Assembly: GCA_023818745.1 (NCBI GenBank)
Contig: JAMWBY010000027.1
Location: 1 to 15,100 of the forward strand
Length of the DNA: 15,100 nucleotides
Reading direction: 5' to 3'
Origin: Candidatus Omnitrophota bacterium
GTDB lineage: Bacteria > Ratteibacteria > UBA8468 > B48-G9 > JAFGKM01
Position 1 is the stretch's first letter; each line of letters opens with the position of its first letter. A model generated the notes under the pieces. It made no database searches. It saw nothing but the letters and a program-made list of their open reading frames with translations, and was not told where the DNA came from. The position numbers and the translations under genes are program-made. Shown here in pieces: positions 6,009 through 14,443 of this stretch.

Positions 6009-7460
6009 ATGGGGAAATTATTAATTGGATGGGAACAAGTAAATATAACACCTGACAAGCCAGTTTGTTTATGTGGACAATTTCATGCAAGAGTTTCAGA
6101 AGGTGTAAAAGACCCTATAACTTCAACAATTCTTATAATTGATAAAGATAAAGATTATGTAATATGGATAAGTTGTGACTTAGTTGTTATTCCTTTTGAA
6201 TTTAAGAAGAGTATTGTAGAACAGGCAAAAAAAATACTACCTAATATTGATGAAACAAGAATTATAATTAATGCTACACATACCCATACAGCACCTGAAC
6301 CTGGAGGAGATGTAATAAGAGGAACAGAGGGAAAAAGTATAAGAGAAATTTATGGGATTGATTTACCTGTTATGTAAATAAAAGAGTATATTGAATTTGC
6401 AGCAGAGAAAATTGCAGTTGGAATAAAAAATGCATGGGAAAATAAAAAAGAAAGCGGAATAGGTTATGGACTTGGTTTTGCAATTGTTGGAAGAAATAGA
6501 AGAGTTTCTTATTATGATGGTTATTCTCAAATGTATGGAAAAACAGATGACCCTGATTTCAGTCATATAGAGGGATATGAAGACCACTCTTTAAATATTA
6601 TGGCAACTTTTGATAGAGAGGAAAAGTTAACCGGCTTTGTTGTAAATTTAGCGTGTCCATCACAGGTAAGTGAAGGTGAATTTTTAATAAGTGCTGATTT
6701 TTGGAGTGAAACAAGAAATGAATTGAGAAAAAGATTTGGGGAAGATATTTTTGTTCTTGCTCAATGTAGTTCAGCAGGAGACCAATCACCCCATATTTTA
6801 ATAAATAAAAAGGGTGAAGAAAGAATGTTGAATCTCTCAGGAAGAACGGAAAGGGAAGAAATTTCTATTAGAATTGCAGATGGAATTGAAAAAATTTTAC
6901 CTCTTATAAAAAGAGAGATTTCTTTTGACCCTATTTTTTCTTATATTTATAAGAAAGTTCTTTTAAGTAGACGTAAGATAACAGATGAAGAATTGAATTT
7001 TTGTCTAAAAGAAGCAGAGAAACACTATAAAGAATATGAGAGATTGAAAAAAGAATTAGAAGAAAATCCAGAGAAAAGAAGAGAAAAGAGATGGTATGTT
7101 CCTATAACTTATAATTATAGAAGAGCACAGTGGTTTATGAGTGTAAAGGATAAATTTGAGAGACAAAAGATAAACCCTAAAATTGAAATTGTTCTGCACA
7201 TTTTGAGGTTGGGTGATATTGTTTTTGCTACTAATCCTTTTGAACTTTATCTTGACTATGGAATTCAGATTAAAGCCAGAAGTAAAGCAATACAAACTTT
7301 TGTTGTTCAGTTGACAGGTCCAGGAACATATCTTCCTACTACAAGGTCTGTAAAAGGTGGTGGATATGGAAGTGTTTCTCCTTCAAATATAGTTGGTCCA
7401 GAAGGGGGGAGAGAACTTGTTGAAGAGACATTAAAACTAATTGAAGAATTATTTAAATAG
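6009..7460 (+). pseudogene. Neutral/alkaline ceramidase-like protein, interrupted by an in-frame TAA
   Basis: The frame matches the N-terminal domain of the neutral/alkaline non-lysosomal ceramidase family, which in bacteria includes many hydrolases of unknown substrate. WEQVNITPDKPV at the start, then SCDLV near 55-59, and INATHTHTAPEP (88-97) with likely zinc ligands H91 and H93 are family signatures. Past the stop, CSSAGDQSPH and VVQLTGPGTYLPT agree too. Codon 123 is TAA (6375-6377). The same frame then continues without another stop for 360 codons to 7460, and the 51 codons between the TAA and the next in-frame ATG (6531) read as good family sequence. No frameshift is needed. The total, about 483 codons, suits the family's single-domain members. 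GGAGAG lies five bases before the ATG at 6009. There is no signal peptide, so a cytoplasmic enzyme is likely. It is either a fresh nonsense mutation, a read-through gene or a base-call error. Confidence 0.8.
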
Positions 7461-7721
7461 TTTTTCCCAGTCAAGTAGGAATTTTTTAAAACTTTCTCTC
7501 CAGATATATTTTCCTATTTTACCATTTTTATGTATTACTCTGTGGCATGGAATTGATATAGGATAAGGGTTTTCTTTAAGAAGAGATGCTATATATCTTG
7601 TTTTCTCTGGTGTTTTTAATTTTTTACTCAGTTTTGAATAATTTATTGTTTCTCCTATCGGGATTTCTAACAAAATTTGCCATAATTTTCTTTTTATGAT
7701 ATCTTTATTTTGTTTTGCCAT
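7449..7721 (-). CDS. Single-domain methylated-DNA--protein-cysteine methyltransferase (O6-alkylguanine-DNA alkyltransferase) homologue
   Basis: A 90-residue protein made only of the C-terminal DNA-binding and active-site domain of O6-alkylguanine-DNA alkyltransferases. These take the alkyl group from damaged guanine onto their own cysteine. Visible are the helix-turn-helix (IPIGETINYSKLSKKL, about 20-35), an arginine at 42 that could act as the base-flipping finger, the active-site PCHRV with C59, and a C-terminal FLLDWE carrying the usual glutamate. The usual GGYxxG turn is altered to GKYIW. Keeping the cysteine argues against the alkyltransferase-like proteins that carry tryptophan there. 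The family's N-terminal domain is absent. Its 3' end overlaps the convergent ceramidase-like gene by 12 bases. It may repair DNA or act as a damage sensor. Confidence 0.85.
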   Translation of the reverse strand: MAKQNKDIIKRKLWQILLEIPIGETINYSKLSKKLKTPEKTRYIASLLKENPYPISIPCHRVIHKNGKIGKYIWRESFKKFLLDWEKLFK

Positions 7722-7754
7722 TTTGAAAAATATTATAAAATTTATAACGAAAAA
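7722..7754. promoter_or_regulatory. Short divergent promoter region between the alkyltransferase gene and hisI
   Basis: Only 33 bases separate these divergent starts, so promoter elements must overlap the coding ends. On the minus strand a perfect TATAAT lies at 7737-7732, with TTTCCA 18 bases upstream as a weak -35; transcripts would start only a few bases before the alkyltransferase ATG. On the plus strand TATAAA at 7734-7739 with TTGTTT at 7710-7715 could serve hisI and the long operon behind it. All are weak calls in such AT-rich DNA. Neither gene shows a clear ribosome-binding site here, which would fit short-leader transcripts. Confidence 0.3.
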
Positions 7755-8132
7755 ATGGAAAATATTTTAAATAAAATTAAGTTTGATGAAAATGGATTGA
7801 TTGTTACAGTGGTTCAGGATATAGAGGGAAAAGTATTAATGGTTGCATATATGAATAAAGAGGCGCTTGAAAAAACATTACAAACAGGTAAAATGCATTA
7901 TTATAGTAGAAGGAGAAAAAAATTATGGATAAAAGGAGAACAATCAGGTCATTTTCAATATGTGAAAGAAATTTATATTGATTGTGATGAAGATACATTA
8001 CTTTTTAAAGTAGAACAAAAATGTGGTGCCTGTCATAAAGGTTATTATACCTGTTTCTTCAGAAAACTTGAAAATGGGGATTTTAAAGTGGTGGAAGAAA
8101 AAAAATTTGAACCAAAAGAGGTATATAAATGA
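7755..8132 (+). CDS. hisI: Phosphoribosyl-AMP cyclohydrolase HisI
   Basis: The third step of histidine synthesis: it opens the purine ring of phosphoribosyl-AMP. The protein has 125 residues, a cyclohydrolase-only form without a fused HisE pyrophosphohydrolase domain. Visible motifs are VVQDIEGKVLMVAYMN (19-34), HYYSRRRKKLWIKGE (48-62), the metal-binding DCDED (76-80), and C93 and C100 in CGACHKGYYTC, which with C77 give the family's zinc site. A TTG at 7710 would extend the frame into the divergent gene; the ATG at 7755 fits the family N-terminus, though no clear ribosome-binding site precedes it. The 3' end overlaps secD by four bases (ATGA), so it is the first gene of the long operon. No other histidine gene is in the window. 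Confidence 0.93.
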   Translation: MENILNKIKFDENGLIVTVVQDIEGKVLMVAYMNKEALEKTLQTGKMHYYSRRRKKLWIKGEQSGHFQYVKEIYIDCDEDTLLFKVEQKCGACHKGYYTCFFRKLENGDFKVVEEKKFEPKEVYK

Positions 8133-9451
8133 AGACAACATTTGCAATTAAATTTGGAGTAATTATAGTAGTTATAGGATTCTGTTTATATCTAATTTAC
8201 CCCCCAGAAAAAAAGATAAAAAGAGGTCTTGATTTACAAGGAGGAGTTCATATTGTTCTTGAAATAGAAAAAGAAAAAAATATAGATGAAAAAGCTGCTT
8301 CTGATTTAACAGAAAGAGCACTTGAAATTATAAGAAATAGAATTGATGCACTTGGAATAACAGAACCAGTTATACAGAAAGAAGGAACAGATAGGATTGT
8401 AGTAGATTTACCTGGTGTACAGGAACCTGAAAAAGCAATTGAACTTATAGGTAAAACTGCACTACTTGAATTTAAGCTTGTTGTTGAAGATGAAAATTTA
8501 TATAAAAAGGCATTAAGTGGAGATATTCCTGAAGGATATGAACTATTATATTTAAAAGAAAAAGATGAAAGAGGTATTTATAGAGAAACACAACCTTTAC
8601 TTCTTAAAAGTCAACCTGAATTAACTGGAAAATATATAGTTGATGCTTATGTTGGTTATGATAGAACTGGGTTTCCTGATGTAAATTTAGTTCTTGATAA
8701 AGAAGGTGCAAAGATTTTTGAAGAAGTGACTGGAAAAAATATTGGAAGACGACTTGCAATTGTTCTTGATGGAGTTATAAAAAGTGCACCACAAATAAGG
8801 GAGAGAATACCAGAAGGGAAAGCAGTTATAACTGGAAAATTTACAATGGAAGAAGCAAGAGAACTTGCTATTGTTTTAAGGTCAGGCGCTTTACCTGCGA
8901 AATTGAATATTATTTATCAGGAAGTAGTAGGTCCAACTTTAGGAAGAGAATATATACAGAAGGGAATTAAAGCATCTCTTTATGGAGCAATAATAGTTAT
9001 AATATTTATGATTTTTTATTATTTACATTTTGGTTTTTTAGCAGATTTTGCTCTTGCATTAAATATTTTAATATTATTGGGAATTATAGCTGGAATAGGT
9101 GGTGTTTTAACTTTACCTGGAATTGCTGGAATTGCTTTAACTTGTGGAATGGCTGTTGATGCCAATGTTTTAATTTTTGAAAGAATAAGAGAAGAGTTAA
9201 AGGCAGGGAAGTCTCCTAAGGCAAGTGTTGACGCTGGTTATCATAAAGCATGGTCAGCAATTATTGATTCAAATATAACAACTTTAATTACAGGACTTGT
9301 TTTATTTATTTTTGGAGAAGGAGCAATAAAAGGATTTGGATTAACTTTAAGTATTGGAATTATAGCAAATTTATTTACTGCTGTATTTGCTACAAAAGTA
9401 ATAGTTGACTGGATTATTATAAACAGAAAGATAGAAAAATTAAGGATATAA
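8129..9451 (+). CDS. secD: Protein translocase subunit SecD
   Basis: SecD pairs with SecF in the inner membrane and uses the proton or sodium gradient to pull exported proteins from the SecYEG channel. The protein has 440 residues. A first membrane helix lies at about 6-24, followed by the GLDLQGG motif (33-39). A periplasmic domain runs to about 275. Five more membrane helices follow, with the conserved GMAVDANVLIFERIREEL segment at about 340-357. It is shorter than the 615-residue Escherichia coli protein, with a reduced periplasmic part, as in many other bacteria. It overlaps hisI by four bases and is followed by secF after one base. Confidence 0.96.
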   Translation: MKTTFAIKFGVIIVVIGFCLYLIYPPEKKIKRGLDLQGGVHIVLEIEKEKNIDEKAASDLTERALEIIRNRIDALGITEPVIQKEGTDRIVVDLPGVQEPEKAIELIGKTALLEFKLVVEDENLYKKALSGDIPEGYELLYLKEKDERGIYRETQPLLLKSQPELTGKYIVDAYVGYDRTGFPDVNLVLDKEGAKIFEEVTGKNIGRRLAIVLDGVIKSAPQIRERIPEGKAVITGKFTMEEARELAIVLRSGALPAKLNIIYQEVVGPTLGREYIQKGIKASLYGAIIVIIFMIFYYLHFGFLADFALALNILILLGIIAGIGGVLTLPGIAGIALTCGMAVDANVLIFERIREELKAGKSPKASVDAGYHKAWSAIIDSNITTLITGLVLFIFGEGAIKGFGLTLSIGIIANLFTAVFATKVIVDWIIINRKIEKLRI

Positions 9452-9452
9452 A

Positions 9453-10337
9453 ATGGAATTTATAAAAAATACGAATATTAATTTTATCGGAAAAAGGAAA
9501 TTTTTTTATATCTTTTCCTGTTTAATAATAATTATAGGAATGGCTCTAATTATTTTAAAAGGAGAAAAAAATTTTGGTGTGGATTTTATTGGAGGCGATT
9601 TAATTAACGTTGAATTTAATCAAAAAATAGATATTGTTAATTTAAGAAAAGTAATTTCAGAAACAAAAATTGGTTCTTTCACAGTTCAGGAACTTGGAAC
9701 TGAGAGAAAAAACTTCTTGATAAGGTTGCCTCAAAAAACTTCTGATATTGTTATTGATAAATTGAGAGAAAATTTTGGTGATTTTATAGTAAAAGGTAAG
9801 TCAATTGTTTCTCCTTCTATGAGTATAAGTTTACGAAAAAAAGCAATTAAGGCATTTTTGATAGGTATAATTGGAATATTGATTTATTTGACAATTAGAT
9901 TTGAATTTAAATTTGCTGTTGCTGCCACAATAGCAATTTTCCATGATCTGTTAGTAGTTCTTTCATTTATTGCTTTTACTAATAAACAAATTGATGGTTT
10001 AGTTATTGCTGCTTTATTAACAATCGCAGGTTATTCTGTTAATGATACTGTTGTTATATTTGATAGAATAAGAGAAAATTTAAGAAAAACAAGAAGTAGT
10101 GATTATATTTCAGTATTTAATAAGAGTATAAATGAAACTTTAAGTAGGACTCTTTTAACAGTGTTAACAACCATTTTTGTTGTTTTGGTTATTTTTATTT
10201 TTGGTGGAGAAACATTAAAAACTTTTTCTTTCTGTTTATTAGTTGGTTTTATAGTTGGAACATATTCATCTATATTTATTGCTTCTTCTATCGTTGTTGA
10301 CTGGATTAAAAAAAGTCCTACACGATTTAAAATATGA
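9453..10337 (+). CDS. secF: Protein translocase subunit SecF
   Basis: The partner of SecD, 294 residues, normal for the family. The first membrane helix lies at about 17-36, followed by the FGVDFIGGD motif (about 41-49). After a small periplasmic domain come five helices, including GYSVNDTVVIFDRIREN at about 193-209, the conserved counterpart of the SecD proton-path segment. It starts one base after the secD stop and its own stop overlaps the rsmD start by four bases, which suggests coupled translation and equal production of the two subunits. Confidence 0.96.
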   Translation: MEFIKNTNINFIGKRKFFYIFSCLIIIIGMALIILKGEKNFGVDFIGGDLINVEFNQKIDIVNLRKVISETKIGSFTVQELGTERKNFLIRLPQKTSDIVIDKLRENFGDFIVKGKSIVSPSMSISLRKKAIKAFLIGIIGILIYLTIRFEFKFAVAATIAIFHDLLVVLSFIAFTNKQIDGLVIAALLTIAGYSVNDTVVIFDRIRENLRKTRSSDYISVFNKSINETLSRTLLTVLTTIFVVLVIFIFGGETLKTFSFCLLVGFIVGTYSSIFIASSIVVDWIKKSPTRFKI

Positions 10338-10885
10338 GAGTCATAAGTGGTATCTATAAAGGAAGAAAATTAAAATTTATAAAAAATCAAGATATAAGAC
10401 CTACAAAGGATGTTGTGAGAGAAGCGATTTTTGACAGTTTAAGAGGATGGATAGTCAACAAAAAAGTTATGGAGATATTTGCAGGGAGTGGATTACTTGG
10501 AATTGAAGCAATAAGTCATGGAGCAAAAAAAGTCATATTTATTGAAATGAACAAAAGGGGGATTGAAATAATAAAAGAAAATATAAAATCTTTAGATTTA
10601 GAAAAAAAATGTGAGGTAATTAAAGGTGATTGTGAATATGAAATTGAAAAACTTAGAAATTTTAAATTTGATTTGATTATTGGAGACCCACCATATGATT
10701 TCTCAATTTCTAAACTTGAAAGAATAATGGAAAAAATTATAAAATTAAATATTTTAAAAAAAAATGGGATTATGGTAATTGAACATGAATTTAAAAAAAA
10801 TTTGCCTGTTGTTGAAGGTTATGAAGTTATTAAAAAGAAAAAATATGGAAAGACAGGATTAACTTATTTAAGGAGAATTAAATGA
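10334..10885 (+). CDS. rsmD: 16S rRNA (guanine-966-N2)-methyltransferase RsmD
   Basis: A 183-residue class I methyltransferase that modifies G966 of 16S rRNA in the 30S subunit. It starts with MRVISGIYKGRKL, then RPTKDVVREAIFDSL (22-36). The S-adenosylmethionine loop EIFAGSGLLGIEA is at 47-59 and an acidic cofactor ligand lies in FIEMN. The catalytic DPPYDF (118-123) is the N6/N2-type amino-methyltransferase motif. Length and order match the family. It overlaps secF and coaD by four bases on each side. The pairing with coaD is common across bacteria. Confidence 0.95.
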   Translation: MRVISGIYKGRKLKFIKNQDIRPTKDVVREAIFDSLRGWIVNKKVMEIFAGSGLLGIEAISHGAKKVIFIEMNKRGIEIIKENIKSLDLEKKCEVIKGDCEYEIEKLRNFKFDLIIGDPPYDFSISKLERIMEKIIKLNILKKNGIMVIEHEFKKNLPVVEGYEVIKKKKYGKTGLTYLRRIK

Positions 10886-11382
10886 AAAAAATAGGTGTTT
10901 ATCCAGGAACATTTGACCCGATAACATATGGTCATATTGATGTGGTAGAAAGAAGCTTAAAAATTCTTGATAAAATTTTTATTGCTGTTAGTAGTTTTCC
11001 AAGAAAAGATTTCTTATTTTCTATTGAAGAAAGAGTTCTAATGATAAAAGAGGTATTTAAAAATAACAAAAATGTTGTAGTTGACACTTTTGATGGACTT
11101 CTTGTTGATTACCTTAGAAGAAAAAAAATAAAAATTATTATCAGAGGTTTAAGAGCCATAAGTGATTTTGATTATGAATTTCAGATGGTTCTTGTAAATA
11201 GAAAATTAAATAAAGAAATAGAAACAATTTTTTTGATGCCAAGAGAAGAATTTTTCTATATCAGTTCTTCAATTGTTAAAGAAATAGCAAAATTAAATGG
11301 ACCGATTTCATGTTTTGTTCCTAAAGTAGTTGAAAAATTTCTTGAAAAAAAATTAAAAGGGGGCAAGAATGCCAAATCCTAA
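10882..11382 (+). CDS. coaD: Phosphopantetheine adenylyltransferase CoaD
   Basis: The enzyme adenylates 4'-phosphopantetheine with ATP to make dephospho-coenzyme A, the penultimate step of coenzyme A synthesis. The protein has 166 residues. GTFDPITYGH (9-18) is the nucleotidyltransferase nucleotide-binding motif, RGLRAISDFDYE (88-99) carries substrate-binding residues, and YISSSIVKEIA (126-136) is the second signature. The C-terminus extends slightly past the family core with a lysine/glycine-rich tail, and its last 14 bases overlap rpmF. That tail region supplies the ribosome-binding site of rpmF. Confidence 0.95.
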   Translation: MKKIGVYPGTFDPITYGHIDVVERSLKILDKIFIAVSSFPRKDFLFSIEERVLMIKEVFKNNKNVVVDTFDGLLVDYLRRKKIKIIIRGLRAISDFDYEFQMVLVNRKLNKEIETIFLMPREEFFYISSSIVKEIAKLNGPISCFVPKVVEKFLEKKLKGGKNAKS

Positions 11383-11554
11383 AAGAAAACATTCAAAAAG
11401 TAGAACTGCAAAAAGAAGAAGTACAAAAAAAATAAAAAATGTATCTTTAAGTAAATGCCCTAATTGTGGTGCATTGAAACTACCTCATTTTGTATGTAAA
11501 GTTTGTGGATATTATAGAGGTGTTCAAGTAATTAAAATAGAAAGTAAAAAATGA
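11369..11554 (+). CDS. rpmF: Large-subunit ribosomal protein bL32
   Basis: A 61-residue basic protein of the 50S subunit. The N-terminus, MPNPKRKHSKSRTAKRR, is the typical L32 opening. The protein keeps the zinc-binding form with CPNC (C30, C33) and CKVC (C43, C46), so it is the zinc-containing version of L32. AGGGGG at 11358-11363, inside coaD, is its ribosome-binding site. It overlaps coaD by 14 bases and plsX by four bases. The rpmF-plsX-fabH order is the classic bacterial arrangement that ties lipid synthesis to ribosome production. Confidence 0.97.
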   Translation: MPNPKRKHSKSRTAKRRSTKKIKNVSLSKCPNCGALKLPHFVCKVCGYYRGVQVIKIESKK

Positions 11555-12537
11555 GAGTAATAAAAATCGCTATTGATGCTATGGGAGGTGATAATGCACC
11601 TGCTTCTCCTGTTAAAAGTTGTCAATTTATTAAAGAAAGTAATTTAAAAGTTTTTCTTATAGGAAACAAAGAAAAAATAAATAAAGTTTTAAAAACACCT
11701 CCTTCATTTATAGAAATTGTTGAATGTGATGATTTTATTTCTATGAATGAAAAGGTTTCTCTAAGTCTTTTAAAAAAAAATACTTCTATGAAATTAACCA
11801 TACAACTTTTAAAAGAAAAAAAAGTTGATTTTTCTTTAAGTGCAGGCAACACTTCTGCTTTTGTATCTCTTGCAATCTCAGAACTTGGAATGATAGAAGG
11901 AATTGAAAGACCTTCTATTGCAGTTCTTTTTCCTAATGTTCTTGGTAAAACAACTATATTTATGGATGCTGGTGCAAATGTAAATCCAAAAGCAAATCAT
12001 CTTTTCCAATCAAGTATATTGGGGTATCTTTACTCAAAAATTGTTTTTAAAGTTGAAAATCCCAAAGTTGCTCTTCTGAATATTGGAGAGGAAGAAACAA
12101 AAGGTGATGAACTAAGAAGACAGACATATAATCTTTTAAAGGAATGCGGGAAAATAAATTTTATAGGAAATATAGAAGGGTATGAAATATTCACAGGTAA
12201 AGCAGATGTAATTGTTACAGATGGATTTACGGGAAACGTTGTTTTGAAAACATCAGAAGGTATAACAAGGGCTTTCAGAACCATATTAATGAAGGAATTG
12301 ATGAAAAATCTTACAGGTAAGATTGGGACATTATTGATAAGCAAAAATTTAAAAAATTTTGCAAAAAAAGCAGATTATGCTGAATATGGTGGGGGTATTT
12401 TACTTGGAGTTAATGGAAATGTAATTATAAGTCATGGAAGGAGTTCTCCAAGGGCTATATATAATGCTATAAAACTTGGAGAAAAAATTGTTGAAACAAA
12501 TTTACTTGAAAAAATAAAGGAATTCAAATGGGTATAG
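11551..12537 (+). CDS. plsX: Phosphate acyltransferase PlsX
   Basis: PlsX makes acyl-phosphate from acyl-carrier protein and phosphate, the first step of phospholipid synthesis with PlsY. The protein has 328 residues, the family's usual length. AIDAMGGDNAP (7-17) is the hallmark start. FMDAGANVNPKANHLFQ, LLNIGEEETKGDE and TDGFTGNVVLKTSEG follow in order, with EYGGGILLGVNG near the end. It is a cytoplasmic, peripheral membrane enzyme. It starts within the rpmF stop (ATGA) and overlaps fabH by ten bases. Confidence 0.96.
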   Translation: MRVIKIAIDAMGGDNAPASPVKSCQFIKESNLKVFLIGNKEKINKVLKTPPSFIEIVECDDFISMNEKVSLSLLKKNTSMKLTIQLLKEKKVDFSLSAGNTSAFVSLAISELGMIEGIERPSIAVLFPNVLGKTTIFMDAGANVNPKANHLFQSSILGYLYSKIVFKVENPKVALLNIGEEETKGDELRRQTYNLLKECGKINFIGNIEGYEIFTGKADVIVTDGFTGNVVLKTSEGITRAFRTILMKELMKNLTGKIGTLLISKNLKNFAKKADYAEYGGGILLGVNGNVIISHGRSSPRAIYNAIKLGEKIVETNLLEKIKEFKWV

Positions 12538-13508
12538 CAATAATAGGAACAGGTTCTTATCTTCCCGAATTAAGGTTAACAAATAGAGATATGGAAATGA
12601 TGGTTGATACAAGTGATGAGTGGATTGTTTCAAGAACAGGAATAAAAGAAAGAAGAATATGTCCAAAAGAATATTCTGCTTCGGACCTTGGGGTTTTCGC
12701 ATCTTTAAAAGCAATAGAAGATTCAAAGATAAAAAAAGAAGAAATTGAGTTTATAATATGCGCAACAATAACTTCAGATATGTATTTTCCATCAACTGCT
12801 TGTATAATTCAAAAAAAACTTGAACTTGAAAATATCCCTTCCTTTGACTTTCAGGCAGCATGTTCTGGTTTTATTTATGGACTTGAGATAGCAAAAGGAT
12901 TAATCGTAGGGTGCGGCTATAAAAAAGGACTTGTGATTGCTTCAGAATGTATGAGCAGATTAACAGATTATACCGATAGAAGCACATGTGTTTTACTTGG
13001 AGATGGAGCAGGTGCAGCAATTGTAAGTTTTTCAGAGAAAGAAGGAATAATTGATTCTTTTTTATCTTCAAATGGGAATTATGGCGACTTACTTTATACT
13101 CCTGCAGGTGGTTCATTATATCCTTGTTCTTTTGAAACTGTTGAAAAAAGAATGGGATTTATGAAAATGGAAGGTTCCACACTTTTTAAAATTGCTATAT
13201 ATTCTATGAGTGAGGCAGTTAATAAACTCCTTGAAAGAAATAAACTTAAAAAGGAAGATATTTCAATTATTATTCCCCATCAGGCAAATTATAGAATTAT
13301 AGCAGGAGTTGCTAAAAATTTAGATATTCCTATTGAAAAATTCTTTATAAATATTGAAAAATACGGGAATATGTCTGCTGCATGTGTTCCTGTTGCTCTT
13401 GATGAAGCAGTTAAGGAAGGAAGGATAAAAAAGGATGATTTAATAATAACAGTTGCTTTTGGTGCTGGTCTTACATGGGCAGCAAATTTAATAAGGTGGA
13501 TAAAATGA
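12528..13508 (+). CDS. fabH: Beta-ketoacyl-ACP synthase III FabH
   Basis: FabH starts type II fatty-acid synthesis by condensing an acyl-CoA primer, usually acetyl-CoA, with malonyl-ACP. The protein has 326 residues. The Cys-His-Asn triad is intact and at standard positions: C112 in FQAACSGF, H251 in IIPHQAN, and N281 in YGNMSAA. The GDGAGA glycine loop is at 158-163. The start at 12528 is ten bases inside plsX, after AAAGGA. The primer preference (acetyl or branched) cannot be read with confidence. The stop overlaps the fabD start by four bases. Confidence 0.96.
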   Translation: MGIAIIGTGSYLPELRLTNRDMEMMVDTSDEWIVSRTGIKERRICPKEYSASDLGVFASLKAIEDSKIKKEEIEFIICATITSDMYFPSTACIIQKKLELENIPSFDFQAACSGFIYGLEIAKGLIVGCGYKKGLVIASECMSRLTDYTDRSTCVLLGDGAGAAIVSFSEKEGIIDSFLSSNGNYGDLLYTPAGGSLYPCSFETVEKRMGFMKMEGSTLFKIAIYSMSEAVNKLLERNKLKKEDISIIIPHQANYRIIAGVAKNLDIPIEKFFINIEKYGNMSAACVPVALDEAVKEGRIKKDDLIITVAFGAGLTWAANLIRWIK

Positions 13509-14443
13509 AAATAGGAGTTGTTTTTCCAGGGCAGGCATCTCAATATGTTGGAATGGGAAAAGAAATAATTGAGGAAAATAAAAAATATTATGAAATTCTT
13601 GAAATAGGGGAAAGAATAACAAACCTTCCACTAATAGAAAAAATATTTAATGGTCCTATTGAAGAACTGACAAAAACTTTATACTGTCAACCTTCTGTTT
13701 TTGGAATAAGTTTAATATGCTGGAAATATTTCTGTGATAAAACAAATTTAACACCATTTTGTGTAGCAGGACATAGTTTAGGGGAATATTCGGCATTATG
13801 TGCAAGTAAAGTTTTTTCAATAGAAGAAGGTTTTTACATAGTCAAAAAAAGAGCAGAAATAATGAATGAGATTTCTGAAAAAACAAATGGAACTTTGCTT
13901 GCAGTTATAGGAGTGTCAATTAAGGATGTTGAAGAAATAATAAAAAATTATGATGTTGAAATTTCAAATATAAATTCCTATACTCAAATTGTAATTGGAG
14001 GGAGAAAAGAAGAGATTGAAAAATTAAATAATTACTTAAAAGAAAAAAGAATAAAAAGTGTTTTTTTAAAAGTTAGTGGTCCTTTCCATACAAAGTTTAT
14101 GAAGGAAGGAGTCGAACTTTTGAAAAAAGAGATTGAAAAAATTGAATTTAAAAATCCAACATTTCCTATATATATGAATTTTTCAGGTAAAAAAACAACT
14201 AATAAAGAGGAAATTAAAGATGGGATTTTAAAGCAACTTTATTCTACTGTAAAGTGGGTTGAAATAATTGAGAATATGAAAAATGAAGGCATTGAATGTT
14301 TTTTAGAAATAGGTCCTAAAAATGTATTAAAAAAACTTATAGAAACTATTGTTCCTGATATCCCTTCTTTTAATATTGAAAATCCAGATACATTGAATAA
14401 TTTTATTTCATTTTTAAAACAGGAGGAGGTGGATAATGTTTAA
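13505..14443 (+). CDS. fabD: Malonyl-CoA:ACP transacylase FabD
   Basis: FabD loads malonate from malonyl-CoA onto acyl carrier protein, providing the extender for FabH and later synthases. The protein has 312 residues. FPGQASQYVGMG (7-18) forms the oxyanion region, Q62 lies in CQPSVF, the nucleophile S91 is in GHSLGEYSAL (89-98), R116 binds the malonyl carboxylate, and H195 in GPFHTKF completes the dyad. The frame extends upstream to an ATG at 13475 inside fabH. The ATG at 13505 overlaps the fabH stop as ATGA, follows AAGGTGG and starts at the family N-terminus, so I use it. Confidence 0.96.
   Translation: MKIGVVFPGQASQYVGMGKEIIEENKKYYEILEIGERITNLPLIEKIFNGPIEELTKTLYCQPSVFGISLICWKYFCDKTNLTPFCVAGHSLGEYSALCASKVFSIEEGFYIVKKRAEIMNEISEKTNGTLLAVIGVSIKDVEEIIKNYDVEISNINSYTQIVIGGRKEEIEKLNNYLKEKRIKSVFLKVSGPFHTKFMKEGVELLKKEIEKIEFKNPTFPIYMNFSGKKTTNKEEIKDGILKQLYSTVKWVEIIENMKNEGIECFLEIGPKNVLKKLIETIVPDIPSFNIENPDTLNNFISFLKQEEVDNV

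Noticed and set aside
6531..7460. The part after the ceramidase stop as a separate 309-residue gene
   Set aside because: The 51 codons before this ATG continue the same protein family in the same frame, and there is no ribosome-binding site; it is better seen as one interrupted gene.
12030..12344. Antisense open frame inside plsX, and similar antisense frames in rsmE, Sir2, fabH and the ceramidase-like gene
   Set aside because: They lie wholly within well-supported genes, have no ribosome-binding site or recognisable motif, and are composition-driven shadows.
13475..13504. Longer FabD start inside fabH
   Set aside because: The family sequence begins at the ATG at 13505, which has a ribosome-binding site and a four-base overlap with the fabH stop.
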